Below, piece by piece: positions 16,901 to 26,444 of a stretch of DNA of 64,000 bases. This stretch comes from Pseudomonas lini (GTDB taxonomy: Bacteria; Pseudomonadota; Gammaproteobacteria; Pseudomonadales; Pseudomonadaceae), in assembly GCF_030812475.1 (NCBI RefSeq), contig NZ_JAUSSR010000021.1, positions 1 through 64,000 on the forward strand, read 5' to 3'. The notes below the pieces were generated by a model. It saw nothing but the letters and a program-made list of their open reading frames with translations, ran no database searches and was not told where the DNA came from. Position 1 is the stretch's first letter, and every line of letters starts with the position of its first letter. Both the position numbers and the translations under genes were made by a program.

Positions 16901-19488
16901 GATGCGCTCACCGGACGAGAAGAAAGAGAAGAGACAGCCTTCGGAAAGCGCGGTACATAGCTGATCACCCATGCGCCCAGGCGCACGAATGGAGAGGCCA
17001 GCTTGCGGATCCATGCAGGCAGGTATTCGAACAGGCGGTAATAGCCCATCATGCCGAGCTTGAGCACATCGATGAAGCTGCGCAGCGGCCGGTCCTGGAT
17101 GAAGTCTTCATTCCAGTTCAGCCACGCATCGGCACGGGCGAAGGTGCACTGTACGTAATCGATTTTTTGATCGGCGGGCAGGTCCTGCAGGCTCACACCG
17201 ACAAAATTCTTGTGGCTGCGGCTGACGAAGCAGGGGAACAGAAACTCCCGCTGACCGCGCTGCATGAGCAGCGACAAGCGGCTACCAACCGCCAACGACA
17301 GCGGTATTTCCAGCTCGATACCCGCCCCGCCGTCGGAGTAGTCCACCAGCATCCCGGGATAGAAATGACCGTTCTCCAGCCGTATGGCAACCGGCAGACG
17401 CGCCTGGACCCGGTGCGTTTCCCGGACCTGGCGAACTTCTGCAGCGATGGCCACCGCGGCCCCGACAATCAGCAGGTTGTAGATCACCCACAAGCTGCTC
17501 ACCAGGGTGGTGCCGATCTCGTTGGCCGGGCCGTAGATCAGGCGCCATACCGCGAAACCCAGGCCCACTACATTGAGCAGCGCGAGCACCAGGTAAGGCT
17601 GCGCGATGCGCCAGTCGAACTGGTTCTCGGTCATCAGGCCGCCTTTGGCAGTGACGTTGAACTTGCCTTTTTTCGGGTTGAACAAAGCGACGGTGGTCGG
17701 GCGGGCGATGTACCAGGCCAGCACCGTTTCATAGACTTCGCCCCAGAACGTCAGGCGATGTTCGCCCTGCATGCGGGAGTTGGTCAGGCTGGCATGCAGC
17801 ATGTGCGGAATCACGTACAGGACGATCATCAGCGCCGGGGCGTAAATGATGTAGGCGTGCAACAACAGGAATGCCAAGGGCGCCGTGAGGAACACCAGGC
17901 GCGGCAAGCCGGCCAGGAAGTGCAACATGGCGTTGGCGTAGCAGATCCGCTGGAAGATCGTCAGGCCCTTGCCGAGCAACGGGTTGTCGGTACGGAAAAT
18001 CTGCGCCATGCCGCGCGCCCAGCGTATGCGTTGGCCAATATGCGCGGACAGGCTTTCGGTCGCAAGACCGGCAGCCTGCGGAATGCGCACGTAGGCCGAG
18101 TTCCAGCCGCGGCGGTGCAAACGCAAAGCCGTGTGTGCATCTTCAGTCACGGTCTCGACGGCAAAGCCACCGATGTCGTCTATCGCCGAGCGACGCAATA
18201 CCGCGCAGGAGCCGCAGAAAAACGCGGCGTTCCACATGTCGTTGCCGTCCTGCACCAGGCCGTAGAACAACTCACCCTCGTTCGGCCGCTGGCGGAAGGT
18301 GCCGAGGTTGCGCTCGAACGGGTCCGGCGACAGGAAGTGGTGCGGCGTCTGCACCAGTGCCAGTTTGGGATCGCGCAGGAACCAGCCAACGGTCAGTTGC
18401 AGGAAAGAGCGGACCGGTACATGGTCACAGTCGAAAATGGCGACCAGCTCGCCGTCGAGCTTGAGCAACGCCTGGTTCAGGTTGCCGGCCTTGGCGTGCT
18501 TGTTGTCCGAACGCGTGATGTAGTTCACCCCAGCCTCGGCGGCGAACAGGCGAAATTCCTCGCGCTTGCCGTCGTCGAGAATCGAGATGCGCAACTTGTC
18601 ATGGGGCCAGTCGATACCCAGTGCTGCGTATACGGTGCCACGCACAATCGACAAGTCTTCGTTGTAGGTAGGGATCAACAGGTCGACTGTTGGCCACAGG
18701 CGGGTATCGGCCGGCAACTGCGCCGGTAGGCGCTGCAATGGCCAGCACGTCTGGATATAGCCCAGCAGCAGTACCAGCCAGGAATAGGTTTCGGCAATCA
18801 GCAGCAAGACGCCGAAGGCCAGGTCCATCGGGGCCGCCCAGTTCAGCGTCGCGGTGTAGCGCCACCACAGGTAGCGGCAGGAAACGATGATCGACAATAC
18901 AATCAGCAGCAAGGTCGGGAACCGCCCGGGAACCCTGCGAACCACCATGGCCACGGCCCAGAGCAAGAAAACGAACATCAATTGCGAACCATAGCCGAAC
19001 GGCTCGGTGATGCACACGACCACCAGGACCAGGCCAACAGCCGCGCAGCTATAGTTCAGCCAGTGCTGCTGGCGCGGGCTGAGGGTCTGCCACCATTTCT
19101 TGCCGGCATGGAGCGTTTCGCTGTCATTTGCCTGCTGCGGCAACCCGTTGAGAAATCTGGCCGCGCGCTCCCACAGCCGCAGGTTGGACTGGCCCATGTT
19201 CTGAACCCATTGCGGCTTGCTTCTGCGGCGACGCTCGGGCATCGGCCTGGCCACCAACAGCCACAGGCTCTGCAGGGCGATGCGTAGTGGATCGCCCGCA
19301 CTCGGTGCCTTGTTGGCCACGTGCGGGTACCAGCGCTTGCGCTGCTCCAGCAGCGTCTGCCAGACGGGCGACTCAAGTCGCAGGAACACCCAGGCCAGCG
19401 CGGTCAGCGTCGCCAGCAAGAACGCCGTCGGAGGGTAACAGTCGTACCGTCGGCGTAAATGCATGTAGGGGAAAATCCGCGCGATCAT
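16897..19488 (-). CDS. bcsA: Cellulose synthase catalytic subunit BcsA (GT2 with PilZ)
   Basis: 863-residue inner membrane synthase that polymerises UDP-glucose. Family-2 glycosyltransferase residues are in place: DDG 305-307, DCD 353-355, TED 448-450 and QRIRW 486-490. They are flanked by several transmembrane helices. The C-terminal PilZ domain carries the cyclic-di-GMP pattern (RETHRVQAR, then DYSDGGAGIE), so activity should need cyclic-di-GMP. Its ATG overlaps the bcsQ stop. Length matches E. coli BcsA, including the N-terminal extension of about 150 residues. Confidence 0.97.
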   Translation of the reverse strand: MIARIFPYMHLRRRYDCYPPTAFLLATLTALAWVFLRLESPVWQTLLEQRKRWYPHVANKAPSAGDPLRIALQSLWLLVARPMPERRRRSKPQWVQNMGQSNLRLWERAARFLNGLPQQANDSETLHAGKKWWQTLSPRQQHWLNYSCAAVGLVLVVVCITEPFGYGSQLMFVFLLWAVAMVVRRVPGRFPTLLLIVLSIIVSCRYLWWRYTATLNWAAPMDLAFGVLLLIAETYSWLVLLLGYIQTCWPLQRLPAQLPADTRLWPTVDLLIPTYNEDLSIVRGTVYAALGIDWPHDKLRISILDDGKREEFRLFAAEAGVNYITRSDNKHAKAGNLNQALLKLDGELVAIFDCDHVPVRSFLQLTVGWFLRDPKLALVQTPHHFLSPDPFERNLGTFRQRPNEGELFYGLVQDGNDMWNAAFFCGSCAVLRRSAIDDIGGFAVETVTEDAHTALRLHRRGWNSAYVRIPQAAGLATESLSAHIGQRIRWARGMAQIFRTDNPLLGKGLTIFQRICYANAMLHFLAGLPRLVFLTAPLAFLLLHAYIIYAPALMIVLYVIPHMLHASLTNSRMQGEHRLTFWGEVYETVLAWYIARPTTVALFNPKKGKFNVTAKGGLMTENQFDWRIAQPYLVLALLNVVGLGFAVWRLIYGPANEIGTTLVSSLWVIYNLLIVGAAVAIAAEVRQVRETHRVQARLPVAIRLENGHFYPGMLVDYSDGGAGIELEIPLSLAVGSRLSLLMQRGQREFLFPCFVSRSHKNFVGVSLQDLPADQKIDYVQCTFARADAWLNWNEDFIQDRPLRSFIDVLKLGMMGYYRLFEYLPAWIRKLASPFVRLGAWVISYVPRFPKAVSSLSSRPVSAS

Positions 19489-20204
19489 TGCGCCTCCCGA
19501 CGTCGGGTCAGGCACCAGGTCGCCAGGCTGAGGGCATCCTGGGCAGACAGGCTGGCGGGCGCGTATTGGCCGACCGGCTGCTTGAACGCCAGGGCTTCTC
19601 GCAGGGCTTCGTCGCTGTGGACGGTAAAGGGCAGCAGACGGGAGGCCAAATGCGTGCGCCAGATCAGTAACAAGTCGCGCTGCAACTGGCTACCGGGCTC
19701 ATAACGGTTCACCAGCAGCGGTGCCGTCCCGCCTTCCTGCAGCATCAGCACATGGCAGGCGGCGTCGGCTTCGGTCACGCGGATCGGGAACAGGCACGGG
19801 CCGATCATTGCGTGCCCCTGCAGTCGTTGCGGCAAATCGAACAACACCCAATCATAGTGCGCTGTCAGGCTTGCCTGACGCCGCGCCCAAAGAATCGGGT
19901 CGTCCAGCAGCTGTTGTTCGACATGCATGGATTCTTGCCAGGACAGGACGCCATAAGGCAAAAGGGCAAGCGTGGGTGCCAGGCTCCAGGCCTGGGCATG
20001 CCAATCGTCGCCATCGAGCATGGCGCGCGCCCAGCCGGTTTTCTCGCTGGCGACCAGATTGAAGTGCAGGCGCAGCAGGTTTTCCGGGCACATATCAATC
20101 ATCAGCACCCGCTCCCCGAGCGTGTGCAGCGCGTAGCCGACAGCCGCCAGCACCGAACTGGTCCCCACGCCGCCGCGTACGCCACGCAGGCTCAACGCTG
20201 TCAC
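19485..20204 (-). CDS. bcsQ: Cellulose biosynthesis MinD/ParA-like ATPase BcsQ
   Basis: 239-residue SIMIBI ATPase needed for assembly and placement of the cellulose complex. The N-terminal P-loop reads LRGVRGGVGTSSVL, the variant form also seen in E. coli BcsQ, followed by LMIDMCPENLLRLHFNL. It overlaps bcsR by 4 bases upstream and bcsA by 4 bases downstream. Confidence 0.92.
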   Translation of the reverse strand: MTALSLRGVRGGVGTSSVLAAVGYALHTLGERVLMIDMCPENLLRLHFNLVASEKTGWARAMLDGDDWHAQAWSLAPTLALLPYGVLSWQESMHVEQQLLDDPILWARRQASLTAHYDWVLFDLPQRLQGHAMIGPCLFPIRVTEADAACHVLMLQEGGTAPLLVNRYEPGSQLQRDLLLIWRTHLASRLLPFTVHSDEALREALAFKQPVGQYAPASLSAQDALSLATWCLTRRREAQ

Positions 20205-20464
20205 TTCAGTGCTCCGAATTTACTCTGCCGGATCGGCTGCGCCAGCGGTAACGGCGGCTCCGTCGGTGCCAGTGCGGGAAAGCCGAACTCTTCCAGCAGC
20301 GGCCAGCGGCGCAGGGCACGGCGCAGTTCCAGTTGCGCCGAAATATCGACGTATTCAAGCTCGGGCAGCTTCAACTCGACCTTCAGGCGGGCGATGTCAT
20401 CGGCGCGCTCGGTACGTGACAGCGCCTGGTTTTTTACTGAAATCTTTGGGGGTAAGGCAGCCAT
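20201..20464 (-). CDS. bcsR: Cellulose biosynthesis protein BcsR
   Basis: 87-residue protein of the BcsR family, recognised from DDIARLKVELKLPELEYVDI and RRWPLLEEFGFPAL. In E. coli BcsR binds BcsQ and stabilises the synthase complex. Its start lies inside the end of bcsG (31-base overlap) and its stop overlaps bcsQ. Confidence 0.88.
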   Translation of the reverse strand: MAALPPKISVKNQALSRTERADDIARLKVELKLPELEYVDISAQLELRRALRRWPLLEEFGFPALAPTEPPLPLAQPIRQSKFGALK

Positions 20465-22071
20465 GTACCCTTCTCCTTGATTCGAACATAAGGCTTGCCG
20501 GCGTAGTCGACGACGACCGTCCCGGCGTTTTCCGATACCGCTGGCGTTTCTGGCAGATTGGCAAGCAAGCTTTGCCAGTCCGGGCCCTGGCCGTCAGGCG
20601 GAGCGGGCGACGCATACAACCGCGAAATGATTTCCGTGAGGGCCAGGTAGCTGCTCGGCTGGGTTACATGGACGGGTCCACTGCGCGGGTTCTTGCCCAT
20701 GCCTACCAGCTTGATGCCCACGGGGACGCGGGTAATCGATGGGCTCGGGATCTCGCGCATGCCCGAAATCTGCATACGGTCGCCATGCAGGGCGGCACCG
20801 TGTTCCGGCACGATCACCACCGCCACCCGGCGCCCACTCTTCTCCAGTTCCTTGAGGAAGACATTCAGGTCCTCCAGCAGGGTTTGCGCGCGCGGCTTGT
20901 AGTCGGCACGTTGGGTGCCGCCGTCGGCGGTCAGGGCCCGGTTGCCGTCATGCAAGGTGGTGGAGTTGTAGAACAGCGCCACGCGTGCACTGTCCAGGCT
21001 TTCACGATGTTCCCACCACTTGTCCAGCACATCCCGGTCGCGCCAGATCGGCGAGCCATCGAACGCGACCAGTGTGCGCTGTAAATCGCCAGTGCTGACA
21101 GCCGGTGCCGGCAAGGACCCTTGTGCGCGGACTTCATCGATAAACCCTTCAAACTTGCCGGTGTGATTGAGCATGACTTCGTTCTCGAAGCCCAGCTTGC
21201 GCAGGTCGTCCATCAACAGGCATTGCTCGGGTGCCACCGCGTACAGCTTGCTGTGCGATGTCTGGCCGCAACTGGCGCGCAATAGACGAATAGCCGCCGG
21301 ACCGCTGTAGGCGGTCGCGGAGTTGAAGTTGTCGAACACCACATCCATCTGCGCGAGCAAAGCGTTATCGCGCAGGCCGATAGTCTCCAGGTCATCCCAG
21401 GCCAGTGAGCAGATGTTGATCAGTAACAGGTCGAACGGCTGGGCAGTGGCATCCGCCGGCTTGAACTCGACATGCCGCGCGGCCTCGGTGTCATAAAATT
21501 TTTGCAGGTAGGCTTCCAGTGTCTTGTTGTCCGGTTCGCCGGCCGTGGTGGCCTGCACCGGAGTGGCCGACTGCGCCAGCGATTGCACGGGCACATGCCA
21601 GCCCGACAGGTTGCTGGCGCTCAGCCAGGCAAAGGCGGCCAATGTAAAGGTGGTGAGGCGCAGCCATTGGTGGATGTAAAAGTACGCGACCACAATCAGC
21701 ATCAGGGCGCCGCACAGGTTCCAGTCGATGAAGCGTCCAGCCAGCTCCATCAGGTACTCCGGGGTGAAATTCAATACCCCGGGCTGGTCGAGCAAGCGAC
21801 TGAAGGGTGGCAGCCAAGTGTCCTGATAGAGCAGCGCCACGGCCACCGGAATGGCAATCAGCGTGCGCAGAGTGGCCAGATGGCGCTGACGCAACGGAAT
21901 CAGCAGCACGGCGGCGAAGACCAGGTTGGGCAACACCTGCAGGTTCAGGTAACCGCCCCACAGCAAGGCCAGCTTGATCAGGAAGTACAGATTCCAGCGC
22001 CCCAATCCAGGCCAGGTCCAGGCGTTCTGCCGAACCGGCAGGGGAGCGGCGGGTTTTTCAAACTGGCTCAT
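20434..22071 (-). CDS. bcsG: Cellulose phosphoethanolamine transferase BcsG
   Basis: 545-residue inner membrane enzyme that decorates cellulose with phosphoethanolamine in the periplasm. The N-terminal 160 residues carry membrane helices; the rest is an alkaline-phosphatase-like domain. Expected active-site elements are seen: Cys221 in INICSLAWDD, nucleophile-type Ser256 in AYSGPAAIR, His374 in TTLHDGNRAL, and Glu423-His424 in VPEHG. A start at 22071 is chosen over a longer frame lying within bcsF. It supports a modified-cellulose (E. coli) type pathway rather than the acetylated Wss type. Confidence 0.93.
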   Translation of the reverse strand: MSQFEKPAAPLPVRQNAWTWPGLGRWNLYFLIKLALLWGGYLNLQVLPNLVFAAVLLIPLRQRHLATLRTLIAIPVAVALLYQDTWLPPFSRLLDQPGVLNFTPEYLMELAGRFIDWNLCGALMLIVVAYFYIHQWLRLTTFTLAAFAWLSASNLSGWHVPVQSLAQSATPVQATTAGEPDNKTLEAYLQKFYDTEAARHVEFKPADATAQPFDLLLINICSLAWDDLETIGLRDNALLAQMDVVFDNFNSATAYSGPAAIRLLRASCGQTSHSKLYAVAPEQCLLMDDLRKLGFENEVMLNHTGKFEGFIDEVRAQGSLPAPAVSTGDLQRTLVAFDGSPIWRDRDVLDKWWEHRESLDSARVALFYNSTTLHDGNRALTADGGTQRADYKPRAQTLLEDLNVFLKELEKSGRRVAVVIVPEHGAALHGDRMQISGMREIPSPSITRVPVGIKLVGMGKNPRSGPVHVTQPSSYLALTEIISRLYASPAPPDGQGPDWQSLLANLPETPAVSENAGTVVVDYAGKPYVRIKEKGTWLPYPQRFQ

Positions 22072-22258
22072 GGGTATCACTCGGAGCAGGCGCTGCAGGC
22101 GCGCGTCGACGCACGCCACAGGGCTTCAAATAACGGGGCGACAGCAATCGCCGGAACCAGCCCTGCAGGTGCTGACGAACAGCACGTAGCAGCAGCATCA
22201 GCGCGAGCGTCATCAGGCAACTGGCCGCGATGACTTGCAGCAGTTGGGAATACATCAT
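22058..22258 (-). CDS. bcsF: Cellulose biosynthesis protein BcsF
   Basis: 66-residue single-pass membrane peptide with an N-terminal helix (LLQVIAASCLMTLALMLLL) and a basic cytoplasmic tail. BcsF binds BcsE in E. coli and helps recruit BcsG. It sits between bcsE and bcsG with overlaps at both ends. Confidence 0.85.
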   Translation of the reverse strand: MMYSQLLQVIAASCLMTLALMLLLRAVRQHLQGWFRRLLSPRYLKPCGVRRRAPAAPAPSDTHEPV

Positions 22259-23799
22259 GGGCAGGGTTCCGACAGCGACAGGCTGATGCGTTGCGGGATG
22301 TAGCCGGCGCGGGCAATCGCCTGGGCCAGGGTCTCCGTCACTTGTTCCTTGGCCGTGTCGTACGCCTCGGATCGTTGTGGCGCATTGAGGAACGCCTCGC
22401 GGGGCAAGTCATCGACGGTCGACAGTGGGGTGATCTCGCTGAAAATATCGCGCCACGGTAAACGGCATATATTGCCCAGCGCAGGTTCCAGGCCATCGGC
22501 CCGGCAGGCGAACAGAAAAAGATAAAAATGTCCGTCGAGCACGCAAGCGATGTCGCCAAAACGGCGCAAGGTGATCTGGTTCAGGTACTGGTCGATGTCC
22601 AGGTCACCGCGCGGATGCAAGCGCAGCAGTTGATGAGTGACCTCACCCGAGGCGCCACTGTAGATCTGGTCCAGTGTGGTGATGAACGCCAAGGGGGGCA
22701 GCAAGCCACGTTGAGCCGGGGGGCGCAGACGTTCGAACAGCATCTCTACGTCGGCCACGCGGCGATGCCGCCAGATCTGGCCCTGAACGCTGTCCACCAG
22801 GCTCAGGAAATGCGCCAGCGGCGTCTTGAACGGCACGATCAGGTTCGCACCGCAGGCCAGCAACAGGCGCTCGTCGCGATAGCGCAGACAGGGCTCCATT
22901 TCGCGCACGATGACCTTCAGGGCAACGCCGCAACGCTCGCGCAACGCGTGCAGACGACGGGCCAGCAGTTCGACTTCCTGGTTGCTTTCCAGCGCCATGA
23001 TGACACTGGCCGCCCGCGCATGACCCGCCTGTTCCAGCAAGTCATTGCGATGTTCGAACAGCCGCCATTGTTCGGAAAGAGGCGGTGCGCCTTCGAGGAC
23101 CGAACGCTGGGTCAGGTAAATGCGCTGATCGTCGGTGCGCGTCTGCGGCGGGCTGGACAGCTCGGTGACGCTCAGGCCGAACTCGTCGTTTTCAAGTACA
23201 AGGTCGAATGCCTGAGCTGCACAAACACCCTTGTCGCCGTGCCAAAAGTTCAACTGGTAGCAAATGCCGCCGTCGCGACGGTATAGCTGTGCCAGTCCGG
23301 AAATATCTTCATTGAATGCCAGCAGGCGTTCATGCAGTGCAGGCGCCTGGCCGTGGCAGAGCACCAGTAAGGTACATGCCCGTTCATTGAGCCATTGGCG
23401 CATGCCGTCAATCCAGCGGTGCAGCTGGTCGCGGGAGAGGTTTTCCACGTGGCTGGCAGCGAGCATCAACACCAGGTAACTGCCTTGGCGAATGTTGATA
23501 CGGGAAAGATCATTGGTGAATGCATTGAAGGCAGCACGAATGGCGGCGTCATCGGGCACTGAAAACATTCTCAGTGCACCGGGTCCGGCATCGCTGGCCA
23601 TCGTGGCGACCACGGTGGTCGGGTCTTGGCCACAGCAGGTCAAGGTCGCCGCGTGGGTCTGCTGCAGCGACGACAAAAACTGACAGGCGATAAGGTTCGC
23701 ATCGGCCGGCCGATCCAGCGCGACCCAATACAGACCTGCTTCTCGCAGGCATATTTGCTCATCCTGTAAATGCCGGATGGCCAGCGTGACTTGACTCAA
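22255..23799 (-). CDS. bcsE: Cyclic-di-GMP-binding cellulose regulator BcsE
   Basis: 514-residue cytosolic protein with an N-terminal receiver/NTPase-like region and a C-terminal degenerate-GGDEF GIL domain. The GIL cyclic-di-GMP motif is seen as LHPRGDLDIDQYL. BcsE boosts cellulose output. It is the first gene of the operon, so the operon promoter should lie just upstream of 23799. Confidence 0.92.
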   Translation of the reverse strand: MSQVTLAIRHLQDEQICLREAGLYWVALDRPADANLIACQFLSSLQQTHAATLTCCGQDPTTVVATMASDAGPGALRMFSVPDDAAIRAAFNAFTNDLSRINIRQGSYLVLMLAASHVENLSRDQLHRWIDGMRQWLNERACTLLVLCHGQAPALHERLLAFNEDISGLAQLYRRDGGICYQLNFWHGDKGVCAAQAFDLVLENDEFGLSVTELSSPPQTRTDDQRIYLTQRSVLEGAPPLSEQWRLFEHRNDLLEQAGHARAASVIMALESNQEVELLARRLHALRERCGVALKVIVREMEPCLRYRDERLLLACGANLIVPFKTPLAHFLSLVDSVQGQIWRHRRVADVEMLFERLRPPAQRGLLPPLAFITTLDQIYSGASGEVTHQLLRLHPRGDLDIDQYLNQITLRRFGDIACVLDGHFYLFLFACRADGLEPALGNICRLPWRDIFSEITPLSTVDDLPREAFLNAPQRSEAYDTAKEQVTETLAQAIARAGYIPQRISLSLSEPCP

Positions 23800-24499
23800 A
23801 ACCCGCTACTCCCCTGATCCTGAATACATGGGTCGCGCCAACCGACTGGCGGCCATGAGAGCCTGACTGCAAGAAACCATCCAACTACCGCGCACAGCCG
23901 CACGACTTCGCAAGCGGACAGCAGGCAGTTCACGATTAGGGTTAAAAGAGTCTGAATATTGGCGAGGTCTGTCGCACGAATGATTGTTGCGTCAGAAAAT
24001 CGACAATCCCTGTCTGCCGGGTGTTTAGCGTCCTGTCTTAGTTCTATTCGACCTAAAAACACACGGCATTTATTGTCCTGAGGAATGGCGCGCAATGTGT
24101 GATATCAGATTGGGGGTGTCAATAATGTGTACGTTTAGTGGATTTTTTTCCGACGAGTGGTCGGTGTATCCGATGGGCTGTCATGAAACTGACGCTGTCT
24201 CTGTCGTTAATTTGTCGCGAAGTGCCTGTTCAAAACACGCTGATCCCTGCGCAATGCCATGGGTTTCTGACAAAAGACACGATGCGAAGGTGCCGTCGTC
24301 CGCCAGAGAAAAGTTCCGCTTGAGCAATAATATCGATATTCCTTATTGGTATTTAAAATAGATCCCTTATTCCTATATCTTTTGGTTCTGCGTACCTGCC
24401 GACCAATCGGCGCGCCGCACGAAAATGAATGACCGCGGTAAACCCGTGGATTTCTGATCGTTGCGCGCACCTTGTCGCGCACTGCGTGGGAGTAAATTT
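23800..24499. other. Divergent promoter region between bcs operon and dioxygenase operon
   Basis: About 700 bases without a convincing gene. The small open frames here (for example 24095-24361) have no family likeness. The part from 24300 to 24400 is A/T-rich and includes a perfect palindrome. Promoters for bcsE (leftward) and for the TauD-like gene (rightward) must lie here, but no clear -35/-10 pair stands out. Confidence 0.6.
24329..24340. promoter_or_regulatory. Perfect palindrome aatatcgatatt
   Basis: A 12-base perfect palindrome lies about 160 bases upstream of the TauD-like start, in the A/T-rich part of the gap. It could be a regulator site; the regulator is unknown. Confidence 0.35.
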
Positions 24500-25396
24500 A
24501 TGCCTTTGGCCTCTGGTTCCCTGGCTGACTGTGAAAGTGCAGCGCAACTATTCGAGGTACGTCCATTCGCCGGCGCAGTCGGCGCCGAAATCATCGGCCT
24601 TGACCTGTCCCGCCCAATCAATGATCAGGACTTCGCCCGCATCCACCGCGCGCACCTGGATCATCACGTGGTGGTGTTCCGGGACCAACGCATCACCCCC
24701 GAACAGCAAATCGCCTTCAGCCGCCGATTCGGTGTGTTACAGATCCACGTGCTCAAACAGTTCCTGCTTGCCGGGCACCCGGAAATCCTCATCGTTTCCA
24801 ATATCATTGAAAACGGCCTGTCCATCGGCCTCGGCGATGCCGGCAAGTTCTGGCACTCCGACCTTTCCTATAAAGCATTGCCAAGCCTGGGCTCGATGCT
24901 GCATGCCCAGGAGCTGCCTTGCGAGGGCGGCGATACCTTGTTCGCCGACATGCACAAAGCCTGGGACAACTTGCCCGAGGCTCTGCGCACAGCCGTCGCA
25001 GGTCGCTCCGCCGCGCACTCCTACACGGCGCGCTACAGCGAGAGCAAGTTCGAAGGCAACTGGCGTCCGACCTTGACCCCGGAGCAGCTCGCTCAGGTCG
25101 CGGAAGTGGTGCACCCGATCGTGCGCACCCACCCGGAAAACGGTCGCAAGGCGTTGTTCGTCAGCGAAGGATTCACCACCCGCATCGTCGGTTTGCCGGA
25201 GGACGAGAGCCAGCAACTGCTCGCCGAGCTCTACGCCCATAGCGTGCTGCCGCAAAACATCTACCGCCATCGATGGCAGGCCCACGACCTGGTGTTTTGG
25301 GACAACCGCTCGCTGATCCACCTTGCCGCCGGCTGCCCGAGCCATCTGCGCCGCAAGCTGTATCGCACCACTATCCAGGGCGACGCGCCTTTCTGA
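24500..25396 (+). CDS. TauD/TfdA-family Fe(II)/2-oxoglutarate dioxygenase
   Basis: 298-residue enzyme of the taurine dioxygenase family. The metal site is FWHSDLSY (His-x-Asp), with the distal His in DNRSLIHLAAG and the 2-oxoglutarate-binding Arg in RRKLYRTTIQG. The start at 24500 follows gggagtaaattt. It is the first of four genes whose others form an ABC importer of the nitrate/sulfonate/taurine type. The pair therefore probably takes up and oxidises an organosulfonate or similar small compound; the exact substrate is not readable. A tauD label is not justified because the ABC genes come after it rather than before. Confidence 0.88.
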   Translation: MPLASGSLADCESAAQLFEVRPFAGAVGAEIIGLDLSRPINDQDFARIHRAHLDHHVVVFRDQRITPEQQIAFSRRFGVLQIHVLKQFLLAGHPEILIVSNIIENGLSIGLGDAGKFWHSDLSYKALPSLGSMLHAQELPCEGGDTLFADMHKAWDNLPEALRTAVAGRSAAHSYTARYSESKFEGNWRPTLTPEQLAQVAEVVHPIVRTHPENGRKALFVSEGFTTRIVGLPEDESQQLLAELYAHSVLPQNIYRHRWQAHDLVFWDNRSLIHLAAGCPSHLRRKLYRTTIQGDAPF

Positions 25397-25413
25397 TCTG
25401 TCGGAGAATTCCC

Positions 25414-26439
25414 ATGTCCAAACGTCTTTCATTTGCACCCTTGGCCGCGGCCATCGGCCTGGGTTTCAGCCTGATCGCCGGTAGCCTGGTGGCGCCGACC
25501 CTGGCCCGGGCCGAAGGTGAAATCCGCATCGCCGAACAGTTCGGCATTGTTTACCTGTTGCTCAACGTAGTGCGCGATCAGAACCTGATAGAGAAATACG
25601 GCAGGCAGGAAGGCATCGACATCAAGGTCGACTGGACCCAGCTTTCCGGTGGCGCGGCGGTCAACGATGCGTTGCTCTCCGGTTCAATCGACATTGCCGG
25701 GGCTGGCGTCGGACCGTTACTGACCATCTGGGACCGCACCCACGGCAAACAGAACGTCAAGGCCGTGGCCTCGCTGGGCAACTTCCCTTACTACCTGGTG
25801 AGCAATAATCCCAAGGTCAAGACCATCGCCGACTTCACCGAGAAGGACCGCATCGCGGTGCCGGCGGTGGGCGTCTCGGTGCAGTCACGCTTCCTGCAAT
25901 ACGCGGCTGCCAAGCAGTGGGGCGATAAGGAATTCAATCGCCTCGACAAGTACACCATTGCCGTTCCACACCCCGACGCCACGGCGGCGTTGATCGCCGG
26001 CGGCACCGAATTGAGCGGGCACTTCTCCAACCCGCCCTTCCAGGATCAGGCGCTGACCAATCCCAACGTGCATGTGGTGCTGAACACCTACGACCTGCTC
26101 GGCCCGAACTCGCCGACGGTGCTATTCGCCACGGAGAAATTCCGCAACGAGAACCCGAAGACCTACAAGGCCTTCATCGAGGCACTGACCGAAGCGGCGC
26201 AGTTTGCCCAGAACGATAAAGGCGCGGCGGCAGACACTTACATCCGCGTGACCAAGGCGAAAATTGACCGGGCTGCACTGTTGAAGATTATCGACAACCC
26301 GCAGTTCGAGTTCAGCGTCACACCGAAAAACACCTACCCGTTGGCCGAGTTTCTCTACCGTGTCGGCGCGATCAAAAATAAACCGGACTCGTGGAAGGAC
26401 TACTTCTTCCAGGATGCCAAGCCACTGCAAGGGAGCTGA
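25414..26439 (+). CDS. ABC transporter substrate-binding protein (SsuA/TauA/NMT1-like)
   Basis: 341-residue periplasmic binding protein with a signal peptide ending near LARA-EG (about residue 29). The opening EIRIAEQFGIVYLLLNVVRD and the pattern GAGVGPLLTIWDR are typical of the nitrate/sulfonate/taurine binding family. It starts 17 bases after the dioxygenase stop, with cggagaattccc as ribosome site. Likely ligand: the same sulfonate-like substrate the dioxygenase attacks (inference). Confidence 0.88.
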   Translation: MSKRLSFAPLAAAIGLGFSLIAGSLVAPTLARAEGEIRIAEQFGIVYLLLNVVRDQNLIEKYGRQEGIDIKVDWTQLSGGAAVNDALLSGSIDIAGAGVGPLLTIWDRTHGKQNVKAVASLGNFPYYLVSNNPKVKTIADFTEKDRIAVPAVGVSVQSRFLQYAAAKQWGDKEFNRLDKYTIAVPHPDATAALIAGGTELSGHFSNPPFQDQALTNPNVHVVLNTYDLLGPNSPTVLFATEKFRNENPKTYKAFIEALTEAAQFAQNDKGAAADTYIRVTKAKIDRAALLKIIDNPQFEFSVTPKNTYPLAEFLYRVGAIKNKPDSWKDYFFQDAKPLQGS

Positions 26440-26444
26440 TCCAG

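Noticed and set aside
17167..18729. Plus-strand frame of 520 residues opposite bcsA
   Set aside because: Antisense shadow of BcsA, whose catalytic motifs are intact; the composition is unlike a real protein.
24095..24361. 88-residue frame in the bcs/dioxygenase gap
   Set aside because: Composition and lack of ribosome site argue against coding; the region is better explained as promoter DNA.
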